Of a DNA stretch of 64,000 nucleotides, positions 36,522 through 45,362 are shown one piece after another. Origin of the DNA: an uncultured Schlesneria sp. (lineage in GTDB: Bacteria; Planctomycetota; Planctomycetia; Planctomycetales; Planctomycetaceae). Where the stretch lies: the NCBI GenBank assembly GCA_903840265.1, contig CAIMFH010000021.1, positions 1-64,000 of the forward strand, given 5' to 3'. Positions within the stretch are counted from its first letter, which is position 1, and each line of letters starts with the position of its first letter. Both the position numbers and the translations under genes were made by a program. A model generated the notes under the pieces. It ran no database searches. It had not been told where the DNA came from and was given only the letters and a program-made list of their open reading frames with translations.

Positions 36522-38087
36522 GTGAAGCAGCGCATTGCGAACTGCCCGGCCTGTGGCGCGCCGATTGAGTTTCAGCTGAGCACCGCGCTCGTCACCGTCT
36601 GCGGCTTCTGTCACTCTGTCGTCGCACGCACGGACAAAAAGCTGGAAGACCTCGGCAAGGTCGCCGATCTGTTCGAGACCAATTCACCGGTCAAGAAGGG
36701 GATGACGGGAACATTCGAAAAGAAGAGCTTCGATGTCGTTGGCCGAGTCCAATACCAGCACCCTGCGGGCGGTGTTTGGGACGAATTCTATTTGAAGTTT
36801 CCTGGTGATCGAGTCCGCTGGCTGGCTTACGCTCAAGGCAAGTTCTACCTGACGACGGAAAAGAGACTTACCGACACTTCACAGATCCCCGACTTCGAAA
36901 CGATGACACCCGGCTATCGTCTGAACTTACCCGATGGCAACACGCTGGTCGTGGCGGAATCGGGGACCGCGACTGCTCGATCCGCTGACGGCGACATTCC
37001 GTGGGCGTTCCATCCGAATGCCGCACATCGCTTCGTCGACCTGCATGGTGCCGACAGCGAGTTCGCAACGCTCGAATACGATGCCGACGGACCTCATCTG
37101 TTCCTTGGTCGCGAAATTGCCGTCGATGATTTGAAGCTGACGGGCGACTCGTGGCAGTTCGAACAACCGCCGTCTGCCAACGTCGGTGTGTTGCAACTGA
37201 GTTGCCCGCAATGTGGCAGCCCGCTCACACTGCATGCCCCGGATGAAACGTTACGAGTCTGCTGCCCCAGCTGTAAATCGCTGCTCGATTGTCAGCAGGG
37301 CAAGCTGGAATACCTGCAGACGCTGACGATGAAACAGGGCGAGAAGCCTTTGATTCCGCTCGGCGCTGTCGGCCATTTGAATGGCGTTGAAGTTACGGTC
37401 ATCGGGTACCTGGTCCGATACGTCGTCTACGACGGCAAGAAGTTTAGTTGGTCCGAATACCTGTTGCACAATCCGAAGATCGGGTTTCGCTGGCTGGTCC
37501 TCAACGGGGGTCACTGGAGTTTCGTCGAAGCAATTCCGGTCTCCAGTGTTGTGGAGCAAACAAACTCGGTCGTCTACGAAGGCGAGACCTTCAAACTGTT
37601 TGATCGCGGGACTGCGTTTGTGCAGTACGTGGCAGGTGAATTCTACTGGCGAGTCACCATCGAAGAACAAGTCGCGTCGACCGATTTCATCGCGCCACCG
37701 CGCATGATTTCTTATGAAGCCTCAGCCAATGACACCGGCAGCGAACTAAATATTTCGCTCGGTACTTACTTGCCGAAAGAAGCGGTCGAAGTGGCGTTCG
37801 GTGTAAAAGATCTGCCAACTCCATGGGGTGTCGGCGCGATTCAGCCGGCCCCTCCGCCTCCCAAGGATGTCTACATCATGTGGGGTGTTTTCGTCGTAAT
37901 CCTGATCTGGCTGAACGTGATGTTCCTGTCCAAACTCGTCACGACCCCAGTCAATCAATTTCATTTCTATGTCGCCTTGGTGATCCTGTCGATCTGGCCG
38001 CTGCTGACGATGCTTGGCCGACGACAATTCGAAGTGGAACGCTGGAAACAGAGTGATTTCAATCCTTACCAAGGATCTGACGAATGA
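36522..38087 (+). CDS. Zinc-ribbon / DUF4178 membrane protein
   Basis: 521 residues. It has two zinc ribbons, NCPACGAPIEF..VCGFCHS at the N-terminus and LSCPQCGSPL..CCPSCKS near residue 228. Each is followed by a DUF4178-like beta-rich domain (GTFEKKSFDVVGRVQYQHPA with WDEFYLKFPGDRVRWLAY; GVEVTVIGYLVRYVVYDGKK with WSEYLLHNPKIGFRWLVLN). Two membrane segments lie at the end (YIMWGVFVVILIWLNVMFL and FYVALVILSIWPLLTML), with the bulk presumably cytoplasmic. The start is a GTG directly behind a strong GGAGGT. Its stop overlaps the next start (ATGA), so the downstream small gene is translationally coupled. Confidence 0.85.
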   Translation: MKQRIANCPACGAPIEFQLSTALVTVCGFCHSVVARTDKKLEDLGKVADLFETNSPVKKGMTGTFEKKSFDVVGRVQYQHPAGGVWDEFYLKFPGDRVRWLAYAQGKFYLTTEKRLTDTSQIPDFETMTPGYRLNLPDGNTLVVAESGTATARSADGDIPWAFHPNAAHRFVDLHGADSEFATLEYDADGPHLFLGREIAVDDLKLTGDSWQFEQPPSANVGVLQLSCPQCGSPLTLHAPDETLRVCCPSCKSLLDCQQGKLEYLQTLTMKQGEKPLIPLGAVGHLNGVEVTVIGYLVRYVVYDGKKFSWSEYLLHNPKIGFRWLVLNGGHWSFVEAIPVSSVVEQTNSVVYEGETFKLFDRGTAFVQYVAGEFYWRVTIEEQVASTDFIAPPRMISYEASANDTGSELNISLGTYLPKEAVEVAFGVKDLPTPWGVGAIQPAPPPPKDVYIMWGVFVVILIWLNVMFLSKLVTTPVNQFHFYVALVILSIWPLLTMLGRRQFEVERWKQSDFNPYQGSDE

Positions 38088-38293
38088 ACTTGTCGCCTGC
38101 GGCCTGGTATTACCTGGCCTTTTGTCTGATGACCTGTAGTTACTTTACCGCTGCCGCTGTGAATGGCTGGCCCGGCCCGACATTTGATGACGGCACCGGC
38201 GGCAGTTCGTATTCATCTGGCGGCGGCGGCTACATTGGCGGGTATGGTGGTGGCGGTCGCAGTTCAGGCGGCTTTGGCGGAGGAGGAAAATAG
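38084..38293 (+). CDS. Tiny membrane protein with Gly-rich tail
   Basis: 69 residues: one hydrophobic segment (AAWYYLAFCLMTCSYFTAAA) followed by a flexible tail dominated by Gly, Ser and Tyr (SSYSSGGGGYIGGYGGGG). Overlaps at both ends (ATGA with the DUF4178 gene, one shared base with the DUF350 gene) show it is a real, coupled gene. No family is recognised; such a tail could be an interaction or phase-separating segment. Confidence 0.75.
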   Translation: MNLSPAAWYYLAFCLMTCSYFTAAAVNGWPGPTFDDGTGGSSYSSGGGGYIGGYGGGGRSSGGFGGGGK

Positions 38294-38556
38294 TGCTCTC
38301 GATCAACTCGTTTTCGCTGTTGGCTGAAGTCATCGACGTCGGGGGCGTTCCCAGCGTCTGGCGGCACTTGCCCGCCGTCATCGTCTATTCGATGGTCGGG
38401 GTGCTGGTCCTGGGGGGCTGCTTCTGGATCATGAAGACGCTCATGCCGTTCTCGCTACGCAAAGAGATCGAAGAAGACCAGAACACCGCCCTGGCGATCA
38501 TCATCGGATCGGTCATCATCGGCATGTCGATCATCATTGCCGCCGCGATCCTGTGA
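38293..38556 (+). CDS. DUF350 (YjfL-like) membrane protein
   Basis: 87 residues with two hydrophobic segments (AVIVYSMVGVLVLGGCFWIM and ALAIIIGSVIIGMSIIIAAA) separated by an amphipathic LRKEIEEDQNTA loop, one DUF350 unit. DUF350 proteins often occur beside enzymes of polyamine or peptide-ligation chemistry and beside PspA; their function is unknown. The start is a GTG whose ribosome site AGGAGG lies inside the end of the previous gene. Confidence 0.83.
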   Translation: MLSINSFSLLAEVIDVGGVPSVWRHLPAVIVYSMVGVLVLGGCFWIMKTLMPFSLRKEIEEDQNTALAIIIGSVIIGMSIIIAAAIL

Positions 38557-38593
38557 TCGCATCATCTCAGCCAGCGAGGTCCCCGCAATCCGC

Positions 38594-38681
38594 GTAGCCA
38601 ATCTCGCCAAGAGATTGAGTGAAGTCGATTTGCCAACAACTTCGAAGGACACTCACCCAAGGTCTTGGCGACCTTGGCTAC
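38594..38681. repeat. Dispersed palindrome PR-C, copy 1
   Basis: Arms GTAGCCAATCTCGCCAAGAG (from 38594) and GTCTTGGCGACCTTGGCTAC (to 38681). The core CCAATCTCGCCAAGAGAT recurs at 48062 and, inverted, at 57121. It sits inside the DUF350 / synthase gap and ends 15 bases before the next start codon. Confidence 0.8.
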
Positions 38682-38696
38682 TTTAGTAAGGTTGAC

Positions 38697-40241
38697 ATGT
38701 CCGCAGGGTCGATGAACCGTGCTCCGCTGGTGCTGCTCTATCTGAACGTGCTGATCATCGCCACGTGCGGGCTGGTTTACGAACTGCTGGCCGGCACGCT
38801 CGCCAGCTATCTGCTCGGTGATTCCGTCACGCAGTTTTCCCTGGTGATCGGACTCTATCTCTCGGCGATGGGTGCGGGGGCCTGGATCTCGCGGTTCGTC
38901 GTGGATAAATCGCTGGCCCGCTGCTTTATCGAAGTGGAACTCGGCGTCGCTTTGGTCGGCGGGTTATCGGCCCCGCTTCTCTTCGCCGCCTTCTCGCGAG
39001 TCGACATCTTCGGCGTGGTGCTCTACGGATTCGTGTTTGCGATCGGCTCGCTGGTCGGCTTGGAACTGCCATTGCTGATGCGGCTGTTGAAAGAGCACCT
39101 CGACTTCGAAGACCTGGTCTCGCGCGTACTCGCATTCGACTACATCGGGGCACTCCTCGCATCGCTGATGTTTCCAATCTTCCTCGTTCCGCGACTCGGC
39201 TTGATTCGCACCTCCTTACTGTGCGGCCTGCTCAATGCGGTTGTCGGCGTCTGGGGAACGTACCTGCTGCGACCGCTACTTAATCGGAGCGGACTGTTAA
39301 GTCTGCGGATTCGTGGTGCGTTGGTGATCGGCCTGTTGCTGATCGCGTTTGCGCAGGCCGAGAGACTGACTAAGCTGTCCGAAGAGAGTGCCCTCGGTCA
39401 TGCCGTGATTCATGCAGAAACGACCCATTATCAACGACTGGTGCTGACTCGATCCGAACAAGGCTTTCGCTTGTATCTCAACGGGCATCTGCAATTCAAC
39501 TCGATGGACGAGTATCGCTATCACGAAGCCCTCGTTCATCCCGCGCTATCGCCGATCAGGTCACCCAAGCAGATCCTGGTTCTCGGTGGTGGCGATGGCC
39601 TCGCTATGCGTGAGATCCTGCGATACCCCTCGATCGAATCGGTCACGCTGGTCGACATCGATCCGGGGATGACATCTCTGGCCGATCGGTTCCAGCCCCT
39701 CGCGGAACTCAGCAAGTCGTCGCTTCGAGACCCCCGAGTCACCGTCATCAACGAAGACGCTTTTATCTGGACCGGGCGAGCGAATGGCCCCAAGTTCGAT
39801 GCGGTCGTCATCGACTTCCCCGATCCCGGCAACTTCGCCATCGGCAAGCTGTACACAACTCGCTTCTATCGCATGCTGCGCGATCGCCTGAACGACGGCG
39901 CGATGATCTCGATTCAATGCACGTCCCCGCTGGTCGCCCCCAAATCCTACTGGTGCATCGTTAGCACACTTGAGGCGACCGGCTACCAGGTGCGTCCCTA
40001 TCACGCTCCCGTGCCCACATTCGGCGAGTGGGGTTTCATCCTCGCGTCAGCGGGACCAATCCCCGAACGGCTGACGCTCTCGACAGAACTTACTGGCAAA
40101 TCACGGTTTCTTAACGACGATGTGTTGAACGGCATGTTTGTTTTGCCGCACGATCTGGTTCGCGTGAAAACCGACATCAATCAACTCAACAATCAGGCCT
40201 TGGTCCACTATTACGATGAAGAGTGGGGAGTCTGGAAGTGA
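38697..40241 (+). CDS. Membrane-bound spermidine-synthase-like aminopropyltransferase
   Basis: 514 residues. The first 220 or so form several membrane segments ([56 protein letters not shown]). The rest is a soluble SpeE-like methyltransferase-fold domain: [40 protein letters not shown] (SAM-type site), [10 protein letters not shown] and [20 protein letters not shown] (the family's acidic loop). The family moves aminopropyl groups from decarboxylated SAM, but no SAM decarboxylase is in the window, so another acceptor or donor is possible. I use the ATG at 38697; an upstream ATG at 38619 lies within a repeat. Confidence 0.87.
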   Translation: MSAGSMNRAPLVLLYLNVLIIATCGLVYELLAGTLASYLLGDSVTQFSLVIGLYLSAMGAGAWISRFVVDKSLARCFIEVELGVALVGGLSAPLLFAAFSRVDIFGVVLYGFVFAIGSLVGLELPLLMRLLKEHLDFEDLVSRVLAFDYIGALLASLMFPIFLVPRLGLIRTSLLCGLLNAVVGVWGTYLLRPLLNRSGLLSLRIRGALVIGLLLIAFAQAERLTKLSEESALGHAVIHAETTHYQRLVLTRSEQGFRLYLNGHLQFNSMDEYRYHEALVHPALSPIRSPKQILVLGGGDGLAMREILRYPSIESVTLVDIDPGMTSLADRFQPLAELSKSSLRDPRVTVINEDAFIWTGRANGPKFDAVVIDFPDPGNFAIGKLYTTRFYRMLRDRLNDGAMISIQCTSPLVAPKSYWCIVSTLEATGYQVRPYHAPVPTFGEWGFILASAGPIPERLTLSTELTGKSRFLNDDVLNGMFVLPHDLVRVKTDINQLNNQALVHYYDEEWGVWK

Positions 40242-40282
40242 GCGGATTGAACGTCGCTGAGAACGTTCATTGACGTTTCGTG

Positions 40283-40319
40283 GGGTGCCACGTTCATGCA
40301 GTCTTCAACATGGGCGTGC
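40283..40319. repeat. Dispersed repeat PR-B, diverged half copy
   Basis: GGGTGCCACG, then AGTCTTC, ACA and CGTG, align in order with the reverse complement of the 17621 unit with about nine differences in 37 bases. It lies in the gap before the FAD oxidoreductase. Confidence 0.55.
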
Positions 40320-40381
40320 AATCGGTATAACTGCTCGTCTGACAGCGACACTCATTCTCCACAGATTACTGGTTGTCTAAA

Positions 40382-42013
40382 ATGCGACTAAGCCGTCGAG
40401 AACTGATCGCCCTCATGCTGGGGGCTCCGGCCCTTGCGACGGGATGCTCATCACCCCCTGTTGTTCCTCTACACGGCGAACTGCTCGGCCAATCATTCGA
40501 CATCGGGCATCGATTGCGCGACGGCTTTCGACCACGCCCAGCCGACGATCAATGGCGAAATGTCCAAGTCGCGATCGTCGGTGGCGGCGCGGCGGGCCTG
40601 TCGGCCGGACGGGCCTTGCTGCAAGGAAAATGCGATGACTTTGTCGTCCTCGAATTGGAACTCGTCGCCGGGGGGACGTCTCGTTCTGATAAAGCAGGAG
40701 ACATCGCTTATCCTTGGGGAGCTCACTATGTCCCTGTCCCGCTGGCCGACAACAAGCCACTGATTCGGCTGTTCACCGAGATGGGGGTTGTCGAATCGCT
40801 GGCCGCGGATGGATCACCGGTCGTCGCCGAACAGTATCTTTGTCGCGACCCCGAAGAGCGACTGTTCTATCAAGGGGAATGGATCGAGGGGCTGTATCCC
40901 GCGACCGGGGCTTCGCAAGAAGACCATATGCAGTTGAAGGCCTTTCGCGAATTGATTGACCTGTTCGCGGCCTGGCGAGACTCATCCGGACGCCGCGCCT
41001 TTGCCATTCCGACCAGCCTGGCCACGGACGACAAAGAGATCATGGAGCTGGACAAGCTGTCCATGGCTGATTGGTTGAGGGGCAATGGATTTTATTCACC
41101 ACGTTTGCACTGGCTGGTCGATTACAGTTGCCGCGACGACTACGGCCTTTCCGCAGAAACGACCAGCGCCTGGGCGGGGCTGCTCTACTTCGCATCGAGG
41201 CTGCGCGCCCCCGGGGCCGACCATCAGCCCTTGATCAGTTGGCCCGAAGGAAATGGCCGGATCATCAACTACCTCGCCGAAGTCATCGGCCCGCGTCTGC
41301 AGACTGGCATGGCGGTCACACAACTGACGCCAGTCACCAGCGATAAAGGGGATTTCGTCGAAGTCACCTGCTTCAACACGCAGACTCAATCTGTGACCGG
41401 CCTGCGAGCCCGACACGTCATCTTCGCCGCGCCTCAATTCCTGGCACCACGATTGATCACAGAGTTCACCGAACGAACCAAGCGGAAAACGGATGAGTTC
41501 GAGTACGGGTCGTGGTTTGTCGCGAATCTGCACTTAAAGGATCGACCGCCACAAAAACAGGGGTATCCGCTCTGCTGGGACAACGTGATGTTTCGCAGCC
41601 GCTCATTGGGCTATGTCGTCGCGACTCATCAGGCCGGTCGCGACTATGGCCCGACCGTGCTCACCTGGTACTACCCGTTCACAGAATCGCACACGCGTGA
41701 AGTGCGGGAGAAGCTCTTGAAGGCCACGTGGGCCGATCTGGCAGACGTGGTCCTCACGGACTTGGAAGTTCCACATCCGCAGATTCGACAACTCGTCGAG
41801 CGATTGGACATCTTCCGCTGGGGTCACGCAATGATTCGACCGAAGCCGGGCTTCATCTCCAGTCAGCAACGTCGTGACGCCCGCCATCCTGACGGTCGCA
41901 TTCACTTCGCCAACACCGACCTCAGCGGCGTCGCCCTGTTCGAAGAAGCTTTCGACCACGGCTGCCGCGCCGCCGATGAGGTGTTGTCAGCGTTGCCTCA
42001 AGATCGCGTCTAG
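40382..42013 (+). CDS. Tat-exported lipoprotein-like FAD oxidoreductase (amine-oxidase fold)
   Basis: 543 residues. The N-terminus combines a twin-arginine motif (LSRRELIAL) with a lipobox-like ALATGC, predicting a folded, cofactor-loaded protein held on the outer face of the inner membrane. The FAD-binding start is VQVAIVGGGAAGLSAGRALL with VVLELE at the end of strand 2, then GGTSRSDKAGDIAYPWGAHY. The C-terminal motif with FANTDLSGVALFEEAFDHGC resembles flavin amine oxidases. Together with the preceding synthase this hints at oxidation of an amine or modified lipid. The start is the ATG at 40382, not the TTG three codons before. Confidence 0.85.
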   Translation: MRLSRRELIALMLGAPALATGCSSPPVVPLHGELLGQSFDIGHRLRDGFRPRPADDQWRNVQVAIVGGGAAGLSAGRALLQGKCDDFVVLELELVAGGTSRSDKAGDIAYPWGAHYVPVPLADNKPLIRLFTEMGVVESLAADGSPVVAEQYLCRDPEERLFYQGEWIEGLYPATGASQEDHMQLKAFRELIDLFAAWRDSSGRRAFAIPTSLATDDKEIMELDKLSMADWLRGNGFYSPRLHWLVDYSCRDDYGLSAETTSAWAGLLYFASRLRAPGADHQPLISWPEGNGRIINYLAEVIGPRLQTGMAVTQLTPVTSDKGDFVEVTCFNTQTQSVTGLRARHVIFAAPQFLAPRLITEFTERTKRKTDEFEYGSWFVANLHLKDRPPQKQGYPLCWDNVMFRSRSLGYVVATHQAGRDYGPTVLTWYYPFTESHTREVREKLLKATWADLADVVLTDLEVPHPQIRQLVERLDIFRWGHAMIRPKPGFISSQQRRDARHPDGRIHFANTDLSGVALFEEAFDHGCRAADEVLSALPQDRV

Positions 42014-42108
42014 TGCGTTCGCACTTAAGTGTCGCGTTGAAACATGGGTTAGACCAAGCGGTTTTCTGCTCGCGGGACGCCACAGTTTGATGGGAGCGCT
42101 CTAATCGC

Positions 42109-42975
42109 TTATGTGCCGCTCGCCACAAGCTGAGGTTTCTCTTCAGCAATCGGCTCTTCGATTAAAGTCGGCATGCTCAGTCCCAGTTCTTTCAAGGTCG
42201 AAGCGAATCGAGTCCATGGCGGAGTACGGAACGGTTTCAGAGTTCCAGCAGAGACTTCTTCGTCTGTCGGTTCCAGCATGTCGGTCGACAAGCTGAGGTC
42301 CAACAGCCACATTTCCTCGAGGTATTGTGTCGAACGGCCTTCCGCACGCGCTCGGGCCAGCCGTTGTTCCTGATCTTTGAATTTGCGGTGGACCTCCATC
42401 AGCGTCAAAATCTTGGCGGCATCGGACCCATGATGGACCAGCAGGTCTCGGCACGAATCGAATGATGCAAAGATCGGCAGGTCCGATTTGCGGACCAGCA
42501 GCACTGTCGGAGCCACATACTGCAGTGGCCGGTACGTTTCGAGGATCGGAGCCATCAGCCACCACTCTCGCTTCAATCCTTTCTCTTCGAGCAACGTGCG
42601 CAGATGTCCGTGCAGTTCTCGCAGTACGAACGAGCCGAGCTTCCCTTCCATGGCGATGACCGAATTCAGCTCGTCTTCGGCCGATTCGCGCGACAGGCCG
42701 AGCAGATGCGAGCGAATCGCATCCTTGGCCACAAACACCTTGAGCGGCAGACAGCCAATTGTCCGGACCACGAAGCGACGTTGACCGTTTCGATCCGCTG
42801 TGACGAAGGCGTAGGCGAACTCCAACTGCTGGAACTGATGTCCCTGGTTGATCTCACGAAATTCGCGTCGCCGTCGTCGCCAGTTCGCCACACAGGCAGC
42901 AAGCAGCGCAAAGCTGGCACCAATCAGAAAGCCGATGGATTCTTCGTGAATGACATTCCAATGGGATTGCCACAT
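42109..42975 (-). CDS. Hypothetical single-pass membrane protein
   Basis: 288 residues. One N-terminal membrane segment (GFLIGASFALLAACVANW) is followed by a basic stretch (RRRRREFREI) and a cytoplasmic part with a long charged helical region (HRKFKDQEQRLARARAEG). No catalytic motif is visible and I recognise no family. The ATG at 42975 has AAGGA and starts just before the membrane segment; a further upstream reading from 43095 is less likely. It is convergent with the FAD oxidoreductase gene. Confidence 0.7.
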   Translation of the reverse strand: MWQSHWNVIHEESIGFLIGASFALLAACVANWRRRRREFREINQGHQFQQLEFAYAFVTADRNGQRRFVVRTIGCLPLKVFVAKDAIRSHLLGLSRESAEDELNSVIAMEGKLGSFVLRELHGHLRTLLEEKGLKREWWLMAPILETYRPLQYVAPTVLLVRKSDLPIFASFDSCRDLLVHHGSDAAKILTLMEVHRKFKDQEQRLARARAEGRSTQYLEEMWLLDLSLSTDMLEPTDEEVSAGTLKPFRTPPWTRFASTLKELGLSMPTLIEEPIAEEKPQLVASGT

Positions 42976-43389
42976 ACAATTCGATCCTTTCTTCAGGATA
43001 AAGCTCTCAGAGTGCGCACCGATATCGCGGCACTGAAACATCTGGAGCCAAGGGACATTCAGCCCAAGAGCATTTTCGACGAGCACCCGTCGCACAAATC
43101 ACGATCTGTGAATCACGAGGGCTGCTGGCATATCGACTGAGGACCATGCACGAGGCAGTCCCGAGGACACCTTCCGTTAACAACGGCGGCCGAGTTGTCT
43201 AGCGCATCAAATAGTTGACGCACTTCAATCAGTTACGAGGATCGCAATTCGATCCATCCGCCACCTGTCAGCCGCAATGGCGTTGGCGATGGGACTGCAA
43301 ACGAAGCAGATTGCAAAAGGATCAAAATCCCCGCGAGAATTGTTCGTTATCTCGACTTAGAAGCAGGCCACATCGCGACTTCCGCCAAT
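42976..43389. other. Gap without a recognisable gene
   Basis: About 410 bases upstream of the membrane protein and downstream of ubiD. Frames are short with poor starts. I see nothing further until the palindrome at 43390. Confidence 0.5.
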
Positions 43390-43418
43390 GTAGAAGGCAC
43401 GCTCCGAGTGCCGTCTAC
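43390..43418. repeat. Short palindrome PR-D at the 3' end of ubiD
   Basis: 29 bases: GTAGAAGGCAC, a 7-base loop, then GTGCCGTCTAC; one mismatch in the 11-base stem. It matches the 29-base element at 27800-27828 at most positions. It abuts the ubiD stop codon, so it may protect or terminate that transcript. Confidence 0.75.
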
Positions 43419-43419
43419 C

Positions 43420-45246
43420 CTAAATAATGCCGTGTAGCGGCCCACCCTTCGCCGCGAGTTGATCGACCCGTCTTGTCACGGCGGGGTCTTCAATCAGTGG
43501 CGGAGCGTGATGCGGTTTGATGCGGGCGTCGATGATCAAAGGTCCAGTGCAGCCCCAATGCTTCTGTTCGTTGAACGCGCCGATTCCGTCAATGTCGGCA
43601 GCAGGGTTCGACCGAGTAAACGTCACCCACAACCAGTTGTTCATTGTCTTCGCAGCAAGCTCGCTGTCATCGACGATGACCAGTAACGGAAACGCGGCCA
43701 GCAGCGAACTTCCGTCTCCTTCCGCGTCACTCGTCAATTTCCTCTCGTCACTCTCGACCACAATTACCCCCGGCAGGGCGACCCGAGGGTTGCGGAATCC
43801 ATGCGGCAACCGCAGATCGCTGGGAAGCGAAGTTCCCAACTCGCGCCGCTTTGGTCCCGCGGCGGCGATGACAACTTTCGATCCCTGGTTGAAGCCGCTA
43901 CCGGAATAGTCGAGCGTGTCCATCGTCGTTCGCGTCTGAAAATGCAGGTCGCTGCGCCAGTCGACTCGTTCGAGCACATGTCGAAAGTATGCGGCAATAT
44001 CGTGAATCTTCAGGTCGGGGTTATCTTCGCCGGCAATGATGAACAGGTACTTGGCTAGTGACAGTTGGCCTTGGCCCAGGATCGCGTTCGCCGTCGTCAG
44101 CAGTTCTTGCGGTGATCGCTTTGAGGCATAGGGCACATAACGTTCGCTGCCAATCGCCAGTAGCAGCGGATGAACTCCGGCGGCATCAACCGCATGCACG
44201 GCTTTCACTCCGGCAATCACGGTGGGAATGATCGGGCCGGTGATTTCATGAATGATCTCACCGAACGAAGTGTCTTCCTGCGGTGGTCGACCGACGACAG
44301 TAAACGGCCAGATCGCATCGCGGCGATGATAGACTCGTTCGACGTCCAGCACTGGGAACTCATGTTGCAGGCTGTAGTATCCCAGATGATCACCGAACGG
44401 ACCTTCCAGCTTCGTGCGACTCGGGTCGATTGTCCCGACGATGCAGAAGTCGGCATCCGCATAGATTGGCAGAGTCGACCCGCCATTCGACGTGGGCGGC
44501 GTCACCATGCGAACGGGTCGACGACCGAGGGCCGCGGCGAACAGCAATTCCGATAGCCCTTCCGGCAATGGCATCACCGCAGACAAGGTCATCGCGGGCG
44601 GACCACCGACGAAAATGTTGACGCGTAGCTTCTCGCACCGCTGAATCGCCGCTGCGTGATGCACGCCGATGCTGCGATGGATTTGGTAGTGCAGTCCAAT
44701 CTCGCGATTGGGGACATAGTCGTTGCCCCCCAGTTGGACTCGGTACATCCCCAGGTTCGAATTCTTGAAGCCGGGGTGATCGGGATGTTCGGAATAGACC
44801 TGCGGCAGCGTGACAAATCCACCCCCGTCATCGGGCCAGCATTTCAGTTGCGGCAACTGATCGATTGTCGTCTGGCAGGCCATGACGGGGCCGGACCGAG
44901 CCTTCCGAATCCACATCGACCACAGCGTCCGAGGGAGATCCAGATAGCGGAACGGACGCTTGGCCAGTTCACCGGGATTGATTTTCAGCTCGACCAAATG
45001 CCGGACTGCTTCCAGCGAATCGCGGAACATGAACCGCGTGCGTTCGATGGTGCCGAACAGATTCGACACCATTGGAAAGCGGCAGCCCTTCACGTTCGCA
45101 AATAGCAGCGCGGGGCCGCCCGCAGCATAGACGCGCCGTTGGATTTCGGCCGCTTCCAGATTCGGATCGATCTCGGCGTCGATCCTGACCAGCTGCTTAT
45201 GGCGCTCCAGATCCTGAACGCATTCTTGAAGACTGCGGTAACCCAT
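43420..45246 (-). CDS. UbiD-family (prenylated-FMN) decarboxylase
   Basis: 608 residues, a full-length UbiD-type decarboxylase. It opens YRSLQECVQDLERHKQLVRI and shows GTIDPSRTKLEGPFGDHLGY, VYHRRDAIWPFTVVGRPPQE, DTSFGEIIHEITGPIIPTVI and WLWVTFTRSNPAADIDGIG, all typical. Such enzymes need prenylated FMN from UbiX, which is not in the window. Likely work is decarboxylation of an aromatic intermediate in quinone synthesis (in Planctomycetes probably menaquinone) or of another aromatic acid. Confidence 0.9.
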   Translation of the reverse strand: MGYRSLQECVQDLERHKQLVRIDAEIDPNLEAAEIQRRVYAAGGPALLFANVKGCRFPMVSNLFGTIERTRFMFRDSLEAVRHLVELKINPGELAKRPFRYLDLPRTLWSMWIRKARSGPVMACQTTIDQLPQLKCWPDDGGGFVTLPQVYSEHPDHPGFKNSNLGMYRVQLGGNDYVPNREIGLHYQIHRSIGVHHAAAIQRCEKLRVNIFVGGPPAMTLSAVMPLPEGLSELLFAAALGRRPVRMVTPPTSNGGSTLPIYADADFCIVGTIDPSRTKLEGPFGDHLGYYSLQHEFPVLDVERVYHRRDAIWPFTVVGRPPQEDTSFGEIIHEITGPIIPTVIAGVKAVHAVDAAGVHPLLLAIGSERYVPYASKRSPQELLTTANAILGQGQLSLAKYLFIIAGEDNPDLKIHDIAAYFRHVLERVDWRSDLHFQTRTTMDTLDYSGSGFNQGSKVVIAAAGPKRRELGTSLPSDLRLPHGFRNPRVALPGVIVVESDERKLTSDAEGDGSSLLAAFPLLVIVDDSELAAKTMNNWLWVTFTRSNPAADIDGIGAFNEQKHWGCTGPLIIDARIKPHHAPPLIEDPAVTRRVDQLAAKGGPLHGII

Positions 45247-45362
45247 GCCGAGTAATCACCAATACCTGAGGAGACCGTTTGAAAATCGCGACGCTAAGAG
45301 ACCATCAAGGGATGATAGTGGTATCGGCTACTTCGTCCCACGATCTCATCGAGCAATGTGGC

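Noticed and set aside
43215-43427. 70-residue + strand frame in the ubiD-side gap
   Set aside because: It is rich in Arg, Gln and Ser with no conserved pattern and no ribosome site, and it runs through the PR-D palindrome.
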